From PALSA-911 sp043742865 (GTDB lineage Bacteria > Pseudomonadota > Alphaproteobacteria > Acetobacterales > Acetobacteraceae), in the NCBI GenBank assembly GCA_043742865.1, contig JAYTXR010000111.1:1-12338 (forward strand): 12,338 bases of DNA, written 5' to 3'. Shown here piece after piece: positions 6,966-12,338 of the stretch. The notes under the pieces are model-generated. The model had not been told where the DNA came from. It ran no database searches and saw only the letters and a list, made by a program, of their open reading frames with translations. Positions within the stretch are counted from its first letter, which is position 1. Each line of letters begins with the position of its first letter. Position numbers and translations under genes: made by a program.

Positions 6966-7435
6966 CCAGCATTCGATTCGACGCCGCCGCCATAAGGCTG
7001 CTGGCCGATATCCTGACCGACACCGGCTTGACCGAGATCGAGATCAGCGAAAAGGACAGTCGCATCCGCGTGGTGCGCGCGCCCGCGCCGGTGGCAACCC
7101 AATATTCCCAGGTCCCATCTTCCCAGGCCCCATCCGGTCCGATTATCGCCCCCGCGACACTGGCGCAGCCCGCGGCACCGGCCGACCTGTCGGCCCATCC
7201 CGGCGCGGTTAAAAGCCCGATGGTCGGGGTGGCGTATCTGTCCGCCGAACCCGGCTCCCTGCCATTCGTCGTTGCCGGCCAAGTGGTAACGGAGGGGCAG
7301 ACGCTGCTGCTGATCGAGGCGATGAAGACCTTCAACCAGATTAAGGCGCCGAAATCGGGCACCGTCGCGCGGATACTGGTGCACTCGGGTTCGCCGGTGG
7401 AATATGGCGAAGTACTGATCCTGCTGGAAGGCTGA
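6962..7435 (+). CDS. accB: biotin carboxyl carrier protein of acetyl-CoA carboxylase
   Basis: AccB carries the biotin that AccC carboxylates and AccAD uses to make malonyl-CoA for fatty acid synthesis. The 157-residue protein has an N-terminal region with IRLLADILTDTGLTEIEIS, a flexible linker rich in Pro and Ala at about 40-82, and the C-terminal biotinyl domain beginning KSPMVGVAYL. Biotin attaches to Lys122 in the motif EAMKTFN, where most bacteria have EAMKM; EAMKT variants are familiar in alphaproteobacteria. The EPGSLPFV segment at 96-103 is the thumb region of bacterial BCCPs. It starts at GTG 6962 within the aroQ stop. The reading frame stays open far upstream, but that part is aroQ in another frame. 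accC starts seven bases after its stop. Confidence 0.97.
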   Translation: MTSIRFDAAAIRLLADILTDTGLTEIEISEKDSRIRVVRAPAPVATQYSQVPSSQAPSGPIIAPATLAQPAAPADLSAHPGAVKSPMVGVAYLSAEPGSLPFVVAGQVVTEGQTLLLIEAMKTFNQIKAPKSGTVARILVHSGSPVEYGEVLILLEG

Positions 7436-7441
7436 TCCGGG

Positions 7442-8794
7442 GTGGCTGCGTTGTTCCAGAAAATCCTGATCGCCAACCGGGGCGAGATCGCGCTGCGCAT
7501 CCAGCGCGCCTGCCGCGAACTCGGCATCCCCACGGTCGCGGTGCATTCCACCGCCGACGCGGAGGCGATGCATGTGCGCCTGGCCGATGAAAGCGTGTGC
7601 ATCGGACCGCCGTCGGCGAAGGATTCCTACCTCAATATTCCGAACCTCCTCTCCGCCGCCTCGATCACCGGCGCGGACGCCATCCACCCCGGCTACGGCT
7701 TCCTGTCGGAGAATGCCGGTTTTGCTGAAAAAGTCGAAGCGCACGGCATGACTTTCATCGGTCCGTCGCCGGCGCATATCCGGATGATGGGCGACAAGGT
7801 CGCCGCCAAAACCGCCATGGCCTCGCTCGGCGTGCCGCTGGTGTCGGGGTCCGAAGGCGTGGTGGGCGATCTGGACGCGGCGCGGGAAATCGCGACAAAG
7901 ATCGGCTATCCGGTGCTGATCAAGGCGGTCGCCGGCGGTGGCGGGCGCGGCATGAAGGTCGCGGAAAACCCCGACGGGATCGAAGAGGCCTGGCGCGTGG
8001 CCCGCGCCGAAGCCCGCGCCGGCTTCGGCAACGACGCCGTCTATATCGAAAAATACCTGGACAGTCCGCGCCACATCGAGTTGCAGGTGATGGCCGACGC
8101 GCATGGCAACGTGGTGCATTTCGGCGAGCGCGATTGCTCCTTGCAGCGGCGTCACCAGAAGCTGCTGGAGGAAGCGGGTTCGCCAATCCTGACTGCTGCC
8201 CAGCGCGACGCGCTCGGCGCCGTCGCCACCGCCGGGCTGGCGAAGCTTGGCTACCGCAACGCCGGCACGCTGGAGTTCCTGTATCAGGACGGGCAGTTCG
8301 CCTTCATCGAGATGAACACAAGGTTGCAGGTGGAGCACCCGGTCACCGAGATGGTCTGCGGCGTCGATCTGGTGCGCGAGCAGATACGCGTCGCCGCCGG
8401 GCAGGAGCTTGGCTACACGCAAAAGGACATAAGCTTCAACGGCCACGCGATCGAGTGCCGGATCAACGCCGAGGATCCGGAAACCTTCCTGCCCACGCCG
8501 GGACGGGTGACCGCGTTTCACGCCCCGGGAGGGCTGGGGGTGCGGGTGGATTCAGCTTTGTATGCCGGCTGCACGGTGCCGCCCTATTACGACAGCCTGA
8601 TCGCCAAGGTGATCGCGCACGCGCCCACCCGTCCCGAGGCGATCGCGCGCATGCGCCGGGCGCTGGCCGAATTCGCCATCCTCGGCGTCAGCACCACGGT
8701 GCCGCTGCATCAGCGAATCCTGGAAGCGCCCGAGTTCCAGGCCGGAAATTACACGATCCACTGGCTGGAGCGGTTCGTGAACCAGCCGCATTAA
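7442..8794 (+). CDS. accC: acetyl-CoA carboxylase, biotin carboxylase subunit
   Basis: AccC uses ATP and bicarbonate to carboxylate the biotin on AccB, the first half-reaction of acetyl-CoA carboxylase in the cytoplasm. The 450-residue length matches the family (about 449). The N-terminal domain begins with KILIANRGEIALRI. The ATP-grasp domain has the glycine-rich loop GGGGRGMK at 165-172, EKYLDSPRHIELQV at 203-216, the metal and catalytic segment EMNTRLQVEHPVTE at 290-303 and ECRINAEDP at 338-346. The C-terminal domain includes YYDSLIAKVIAH at 382-393. The start is GTG 7442 with GGAAGG at 7426-7431 inside the accB end. It closes the aroQ-accB-accC operon and converges on sufE with only seven bases between stops. 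accA and accD are not in the window. Confidence 0.99.
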   Translation: MAALFQKILIANRGEIALRIQRACRELGIPTVAVHSTADAEAMHVRLADESVCIGPPSAKDSYLNIPNLLSAASITGADAIHPGYGFLSENAGFAEKVEAHGMTFIGPSPAHIRMMGDKVAAKTAMASLGVPLVSGSEGVVGDLDAAREIATKIGYPVLIKAVAGGGGRGMKVAENPDGIEEAWRVARAEARAGFGNDAVYIEKYLDSPRHIELQVMADAHGNVVHFGERDCSLQRRHQKLLEEAGSPILTAAQRDALGAVATAGLAKLGYRNAGTLEFLYQDGQFAFIEMNTRLQVEHPVTEMVCGVDLVREQIRVAAGQELGYTQKDISFNGHAIECRINAEDPETFLPTPGRVTAFHAPGGLGVRVDSALYAGCTVPPYYDSLIAKVIAHAPTRPEAIARMRRALAEFAILGVSTTVPLHQRILEAPEFQAGNYTIHWLERFVNQPH

Positions 8795-8801
8795 CCCACT
8801 C

Positions 8802-9254
8802 TCAGGCCGCTTGCAGCGCCGCGCGTTCGCGGATCTTGCGCGCCATGGCGGCGATACCGTTGCCGCGATTGGTCGATAGCGCCTCCAGCAGGCCTAAATC
8901 CTTCAGAAATACCGGATCGGTGGCAATGATCTCGGCCGGGCTGCGGCCGGAATAGACCCGCAACAGCAGCGCCACCAGGCCGGAGACGATCGCGGCATCG
9001 GACGCTCCGGCGAAATAGAGTTTTCCGTCGCGCAGCCGCGCCTCCATCCAGACCCGGCTCTGGCAACCGGGCACCCGGTGGGCATCGTCGGCCCATTGGT
9101 CGGGGAACGCCGGCAGCTTGCGGCCGAGCTCGATGATGAACTGGTAGCGGTCCATCCAGTCGTCGAACACTTCCAGCTCGTCGCCGATGGCGGCGATGGC
9201 CTCGGTGGTGGTGGGTTCTTCCGGCAGCAGAAACGGATCAGGCATAAGGGGCAT
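8802..9254 (-). CDS. sufE: SufE-family cysteine desulfurase sulfur acceptor
   Basis: SufE accepts persulfide sulfur from the cysteine desulfurase SufS and hands it on for iron-sulfur cluster assembly. The 150-residue protein has the family core: a helical FDDWMDRYQFIIELGRKLP segment at 30-48, then HRVPGCQSRVW with the acceptor Cys64. YFAGASDAAIVSGLVALLL follows, then a helical tail with LSTNRGNGIAAMARKIRE. I chose ATG 9254 because GGGGGA (9261-9266) lies six bases upstream and the residues match family starts. An upstream in-frame ATG at 9320 would lie inside the toxin gene. It starts 22 bases after the toxin stop on the same strand, so it may be transcribed from the toxin-antitoxin promoter. 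No suf operon is nearby. Confidence 0.95.
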   Translation of the reverse strand: MPLMPDPFLLPEEPTTTEAIAAIGDELEVFDDWMDRYQFIIELGRKLPAFPDQWADDAHRVPGCQSRVWMEARLRDGKLYFAGASDAAIVSGLVALLLRVYSGRSPAEIIATDPVFLKDLGLLEALSTNRGNGIAAMARKIRERAALQAA

Positions 9255-9276
9255 GTGCGTTCCCCCAGGGACCGCG

Positions 9277-9654
9277 TCAAGCGCTGACATTGGCGCGCGC
9301 CCAGTCGATAAACGCATCATCGTTCATGTCTCCGGCCGCCATCTGCAGCGTGATGATCACGGCGTTGGCGTCGCTGACCGGAAACCGCAGCCCGTTCAAT
9401 GCCAAAAAAGTTTCCAGCGCGACATAGGCGGTGCGCTTGTTGCCGTCGATGAAGGGATGGTTGCGCGCGATGCCGAGTGCATACAAAGCGGCTAGTTCCG
9501 CGATATCGGGCTCCGCATACCCTGCGCGGTTGGCCGGACGCGCCAGGGCGCTGTCCAGCAGGCCGGCATCGCGCGGACCGCCCGCTCCGCCATGTTCGGC
9601 CAATTGTTCGTCGTGAATGGCGAGAACGAGATCGCGCGACAACCAGATTGTCAC
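9277..9654 (-). CDS. doc: Doc-type toxin (death-on-curing, Fic fold)
   Basis: The 125-residue protein carries the Fic signature HPFIDGNKR at 66-74 (His66, Asp70, Asn72, Lys73, Arg74), followed by TAYVALETFLALNG as in Doc proteins. It opens with LSRDLVLAIHDEQLAEHGG, a typical Doc N-terminus. P1 phage Doc phosphorylates EF-Tu and stops translation; the Lys after Asn, instead of the Gly of AMP-transferring Fic proteins, is the Doc hallmark. A GDMNDDAFIDWARANV tail completes the family length. It starts at GTG 9654, overlapping the antitoxin stop as GTGA, which ties its translation to the antitoxin. The partner is an AbrB/MazE-type protein, not a Phd. All key residues appear intact, so the toxin is probably active. 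Confidence 0.92.
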   Translation of the reverse strand: MTIWLSRDLVLAIHDEQLAEHGGAGGPRDAGLLDSALARPANRAGYAEPDIAELAALYALGIARNHPFIDGNKRTAYVALETFLALNGLRFPVSDANAVIITLQMAAGDMNDDAFIDWARANVSA

Positions 9655-9875
9655 TTCGCGAGTTCGCGCAGGACCGCCCGGCGCTCCTTCATAATCCGCC
9701 GCGCCACCGCCATCTGCGCCTCGAACTCGGCATCCGACGTGGTCAGCCGGAGGCCGTCCTCGGTCTCCACCGCATACAGCGTGTCGCCCTTCTTCAGGCC
9801 GAGTTTCACCAGTAATTCCTTCGGCAGCACCACGCCCACGGAATTGCCGATGCTGGTCAGCTTCAAGGTGGTCAT
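9651..9875 (-). CDS. AbrB/MazE-type antitoxin (SpoVT-AbrB domain)
   Basis: This 74-residue protein has an N-terminal swapped-hairpin AbrB/MazE DNA-binding domain, recognisable as TLKLTSIGNSVGVVLPKELL at 3-22 and LGLKKGDTLYAVETEDGLRL at 25-44. A charged helical tail (45-74) is suited to wrapping the toxin. Antitoxins of this class neutralise their toxin and repress their own promoter. I chose ATG 9875 over an in-frame upstream ATG at 9926, because AGGAG (9887-9891) lies eleven bases before it and the family begins just here. The 17 extra codons would cover the operator-like repeats. The stop overlaps the toxin start by four bases. Confidence 0.88.
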   Translation of the reverse strand: MTTLKLTSIGNSVGVVLPKELLVKLGLKKGDTLYAVETEDGLRLTTSDAEFEAQMAVARRIMKERRAVLRELAK

Positions 9876-9890
9876 GGCTGCTTCTGCTCC

Positions 9891-9914
9891 TACCGAGTAT
9901 GTTCGATACCGAAC
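9891..9914. promoter_or_regulatory. operator-like repeats upstream of the antitoxin gene
   Basis: Two features overlap just before the antitoxin ribosome binding site. One is a perfect inverted repeat, GTTCG-ATAC-CGAAC, at 9901-9914. The other is a direct repeat of TACCGA at 9891-9896 and 9907-9912, sixteen bases apart. Their position matches the autoregulatory operators of type II toxin-antitoxin systems. Binding by this antitoxin is inference. Confidence 0.5.
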
Positions 9915-9929
9915 CATCGGACGCATTCA

Positions 9930-9956
9930 GTTATAACATAAGTATGGACGTAAACA
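9930..9956 (-). promoter_or_regulatory. candidate promoter of the toxin-antitoxin operon
   Basis: This is an AT-rich island in GC-rich surroundings. On the minus strand TATAAC (9930-9935) is a good -10 box and TGTTTA (9951-9956) a possible -35 box fifteen bases away, which is short spacing. The inverted repeat at 9901-9914 would lie over the initiation region, as expected for repression. Confidence 0.35.
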
Positions 9957-9985
9957 CCATCCCATATCACCGTTAGGGGCCGTGG

Positions 9986-11290
9986 CTACAAAATAAACCG
10001 GCTCAGATCGCCCTTCCTGGCCAGCGGAGCCACCCGATCGGCGACATAGGCGGCATCGACGACCACGGTCTCGCCGGACCGGTCGGTGGCGGTGAAGCTG
10101 ATATCCTCCAGCAGCTTTTCCAGCACCGTGTGCAGCCGGCGGGCGCCGATGTTCTCGATCCGGTCGTTGATGTCGGAGGCCAGCTCGGCCAGCGCGTCGA
10201 TCGCGTCCTCGGTGAATTCCAGCTGCACGCCTTCGGTGCCCAGCAGCGAGAAATACTGCTTGATCAGCGAATGCTCGGGCTCGGTCAGGATGCGGCGCAG
10301 ATCGGCGCGCGACAGCGGCGCCAGCTCCACCCGGATCGGCAGCCGGCCCTGCAGCTCGGGCAGCAGATCGGACGGCTTGGCCAGATGGAACGCGCCCGAG
10401 GCGATGAACAGCACGTGGTCGGTCTTTACCGGGCCATATTTGGTGGTGACCGTGGTGCCTTCGATCAGCGGCAGCAGGTCACGCTGCACGCCTTCGCGTG
10501 AGACATCGCCGCCGCTGCGGCCGTCGCGCACGCAGATCTTGTCAATTTCGTCGAGGAACACGATGCCGTTGTTCTCGACCGCGTTGATCGCTTCCTGCAC
10601 CAGCTGGTCGCTGTCCAGCAGCTTGTCGGATTCCTCGTTGACGAGGATCTCATGCGAGCTCTCGACCGTCAGGCGGCGGGTCTTGGGCCGTCCGCCCATC
10701 TTGCCGAAAATATCGCCGATCGAAATTGCGCCCATCTGCGCGCCGGGCATGCCCGGGATTTCGAACATCGGCATGCCGCTGCCGGAGGATTGCGTCTCGA
10801 TCTCGATCTCCTTGTCGTTGAGCTCGCCGGCGCGCAGCTTCTTGCGGAACGAATCCCGCGTCGCCGCGCTGGAGGAGGCTCCGACCAGCGCATCGAGCAC
10901 GCGGTCCTCGGCGGCCTGCTGCGCGCGGGTCTGCACGTCCTTGCGCTTGCGCTCGCGCACCTGGGAGATCGCGACCTCGACGAGATCGCGGATGATCTGT
11001 TCGACGTCGCGGCCGACATAGCCGACCTCGGTGAACTTGGTGGCCTCGACCTTGATGAACGGCGCGCCTGCGAGTTTCGCCAGCCGCCGCGCGATCTCGG
11101 TCTTGCCGACGCCGGTCGGCCCGATCATCAGGATGTTTTTCGGCAGCACCTCCTCGCGCAGCGAGCCGGTGAGCTGCAACCGCCGCCAGCGGTTACGCAG
11201 CGCGATCGATACCGCGCGTTTGGCGTCGGACTGGCCGACGATGTAGCGATCGAGTTCGGAGACGATTTCACGGGGAGAAAATTCGGTCAT
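9986..11290 (-). CDS. hslU: HslU, ATPase subunit of the HslVU protease
   Basis: HslU (ClpY) is the hexameric AAA+ unfoldase that feeds proteins to the HslV peptidase in the cytoplasm. The 434-residue protein has IVGQSDAKRAV at 17-27, Walker A GPTGVGKT at 57-64 and the pore loop GYVG at 90-93. The intermediate domain spans about 110-235. Walker B is GIVFLDEIDK at 242-251, sensor 1 lies around ASGAF at 297-301, and sensor 2 GARRL is at 382-386. It ends in DLSRFIL; the HslU C-terminal tail docks into and activates HslV, and this one is intact. Length is typical. The ATG at 11290 follows an AGGAAAT site. It is the last gene of hslV-DUF2585-hslU, so the ATPase and peptidase genes are separated by a membrane-protein gene. 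Confidence 0.99.
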   Translation of the reverse strand: MTEFSPREIVSELDRYIVGQSDAKRAVSIALRNRWRRLQLTGSLREEVLPKNILMIGPTGVGKTEIARRLAKLAGAPFIKVEATKFTEVGYVGRDVEQIIRDLVEVAISQVRERKRKDVQTRAQQAAEDRVLDALVGASSSAATRDSFRKKLRAGELNDKEIEIETQSSGSGMPMFEIPGMPGAQMGAISIGDIFGKMGGRPKTRRLTVESSHEILVNEESDKLLDSDQLVQEAINAVENNGIVFLDEIDKICVRDGRSGGDVSREGVQRDLLPLIEGTTVTTKYGPVKTDHVLFIASGAFHLAKPSDLLPELQGRLPIRVELAPLSRADLRRILTEPEHSLIKQYFSLLGTEGVQLEFTEDAIDALAELASDINDRIENIGARRLHTVLEKLLEDISFTATDRSGETVVVDAAYVADRVAPLARKGDLSRFIL

Positions 11291-11294
11291 ATTT

Positions 11295-11304
11295 CCTAGC
11301 TAGG
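11295..11304. repeat. perfect palindrome over the hslU ribosome binding site
   Basis: CCTAGCTAGG is a ten-base perfect palindrome five bases before the hslU ATG. It contains most of the AGGA ribosome binding site, so pairing could modestly affect initiation, although a hairpin with no loop would be weak. It may be chance. Confidence 0.4.
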
Positions 11305-11341
11305 GCTCGAATGTCGTGAGAACAAGTCACATTTAGCGGCA

Positions 11342-11953
11342 TCAAATGATCGGCGGCCCCGACTGCCAGTGCCTGATCGCCTCGAACGGGTGAATCAGCA
11401 TGATGATGTTCAGCGTCAGATTGTCGCGAATGTGCAGCGCCAGCACCGTTTCGAACAGCAGCGCCAGCGCTATCGTGAACGCGACGGGGAGTTTCCTGGC
11501 GAGCAGGAAACCGCTGATCATGGCGAAATTATCCGAGATCGAGTTGACGATGGAGTCGCCGTAATAATCCAGCGAAATGGTGCCGGCGCGGTAGCGTTCG
11601 ATGATCCAGTTGGAGTTCTCGACCAGTTCCCAACCGCCCTCGACCAGCATCGCGAGCACCAAACGCCCCGGCCAGGCGAGGCGCGGGAACGCGAGAAAGG
11701 TCGCGCCGTAAAACAGGAAGCCGTGCAGGATGTGCGACAGCGTGTACCAGTCGGTAATGTGCTGCGAGTTTTCCGAACTCTGCACCGTGCCGTGCCAGAG
11801 TTTGATGGTGCCGCAGGCGCAGATCGGCAGCCGCCCCATCGCGTAGAGGATCGACGCCTGAGCTATCAGGATGGCGGCCGCAATCGTGAGCCAGCGCCAC
11901 GTCGAAATGCGGTTGGCGACGGCAGATGTCCCGGTCATGTTGTCAGCGGTCAT
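11342..11953 (-). CDS. DUF2585 (UPF0314) family membrane protein
   Basis: The 203-residue protein is hydrophobic. The first membrane helix spans about 21-40. Further likely helices lie at 73-90, 96-110, 142-152 with 156-174, and a short one at 179-188. Conserved-looking polar segments sit between them: PICACGTIKLWHG at 43-55, SHILHG at 73-78, EGGWELVENSNWIIERYR at 105-122 and DYYGDSIVNSISDN at 129-142. I recognise this pattern as the uncharacterised DUF2585 family of alphaproteobacteria. The function is not known and I do not assign one; the acidic and tyrosine-rich motifs could be catalytic or structural. The ATG at 11953 has no strong ribosome binding site, and Met6 (11938) is an alternative start. 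It sits 30 bases after hslV and 51 before hslU. Confidence 0.8.
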   Translation of the reverse strand: MTADNMTGTSAVANRISTWRWLTIAAAILIAQASILYAMGRLPICACGTIKLWHGTVQSSENSQHITDWYTLSHILHGFLFYGATFLAFPRLAWPGRLVLAMLVEGGWELVENSNWIIERYRAGTISLDYYGDSIVNSISDNFAMISGFLLARKLPVAFTIALALLFETVLALHIRDNLTLNIIMLIHPFEAIRHWQSGPPII

Positions 11954-11983
11954 GGATGGTCGACCATCAGAAGCTCCGCGCTG

Positions 11984-12338
11984 CTACAGCGTTTCGAGCG
12001 TCACGTTGCGGTTGGTGTAGACGCAGATGTCGGCGGCGATATCGAGCGCACGGCGGACAATGGTTTCGGCATCCTTGTCGCTGTCGACCAGCGCCCGGGC
12101 GGCGGCCAGCGCGTAGTTGCCGCCGGAGCCGATCGCCATCACGCCGGCTTCCGGCTCCAGCACGTCACCGGTGCCGGTCAGGACCAGCGACACATCCTTG
12201 TCGGCGACGATCATCATCGCCTCCAGCCGGCGCAAATAGCGGTCGGTCCGCCAGTCCTTGGCGAGTTCGACCGCCGCCCGGGTCAATTGGCCGGGATACT
12301 GCTCGAGTTTGCTCTCCAGCCGCTCGAACAGGGTGAAG
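11984..12338 (-). CDS. hslV: HslV, peptidase subunit of the HslVU protease (partial, N-terminus outside window)
   Basis: The window holds the last 117 residues of HslV, beginning FTLFERLESKLEQYPGQL and running to a TAG at 11984. HslV is a threonine peptidase forming a dodecameric chamber capped by HslU. Visible family motifs include RAAVELAKDWRTDRYLRRLEAMM, a LTGTGDVLEPE segment, the strongly conserved GSGGNYALAAARAL and the ending ADICVYTNRNVTLETL. The catalytic N-terminal threonine and roughly the first 65-70 residues lie beyond base 12338. An internal ATG-like start near 12286 is not the gene start, because the frame stays open to the window edge with good HslV sequence. It is the first visible gene of the hslV-DUF2585-hslU group. 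Confidence 0.98.
   Translation of the reverse strand, partial: FTLFERLESKLEQYPGQLTRAAVELAKDWRTDRYLRRLEAMMIVADKDVSLVLTGTGDVLEPEAGVMAIGSGGNYALAAARALVDSDKDAETIVRRALDIAADICVYTNRNVTLETL

Noticed and set aside
6911..8521. 536-codon minus-strand open frame opposite accB and accC
   Set aside because: It is the longest shadow in the window, but accB and accC are unmistakable and the antisense product matches no family I know.
8795..8801. Possible aat gene after accC, as seen in some alphaproteobacteria
   Set aside because: Only seven bases separate the accC stop from the convergent sufE stop, so no such gene is present here.
10086..11021. 311-codon Ser-rich plus-strand open frame opposite hslU
   Set aside because: Serine and arginine richness and position opposite a conserved AAA+ gene mark it as an antisense artefact.

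Overview
The window is GC-rich bacterial chromosome and reads like an alphaproteobacterium. The aroQ-accB-accC cluster, the AccB biotin motif EAMKTFN, the GC-rich intergenic hairpins and the hslV/DUF2585/hslU block best suit Rhodospirillales, probably Acetobacteraceae. That placement is inference from gene content; there is no rRNA or other marker here. I see no tRNA, CRISPR array, insertion sequence or phage gene. Fifteen protein genes fill nearly all of the sequence, and no gene-free stretch exceeds about 210 bases.

Region by region. (1) 1-4288 is an accessory metabolic segment. It holds a GC-rich hairpin cluster, an acyl-CoA dehydrogenase-fold flavoprotein resembling HsaA/DszC-type monooxygenases (minus strand), an HSL-family esterase and a Tat-exported high-potential iron-sulfur protein (plus strand), then a TetR repressor (minus) divergent from an NAD-type short-chain dehydrogenase (plus). 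(2) 4333-6264 is an FkbH-like HAD-IIIC protein on the minus strand, with no polyketide synthase, NRPS or carrier protein nearby. (3) 6471-8794 is aroQ-accB-accC on the plus strand, joining the shikimate pathway and the biotin half of acetyl-CoA carboxylase. (4) 8802-9875, minus strand, is an AbrB/MazE-type antitoxin, a Doc/Fic toxin and then sufE. (5) 9986-12338, minus strand, is hslU, a DUF2585 membrane protein and the C-terminal part of hslV.

How the genes work together. The TetR/SDR pair is probably a local switch for an oxidoreductase, and the flavoprotein, esterase and SDR could act on one organic substrate, but no sequence evidence names it. aroQ, accB and accC look translationally coupled. 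The antitoxin and toxin overlap by four bases and form a classic type II module, with sufE 22 bases downstream. HslV and HslU form the HslVU protease.

I found no convincing undescribed multi-gene system. The points most worth a second look are the orphan FkbH protein, the hybrid AbrB-Doc toxin-antitoxin pair with its operator-like repeats, the membrane gene between hslV and hslU, and the non-coding repeats at 28-99 and 1366-1403.
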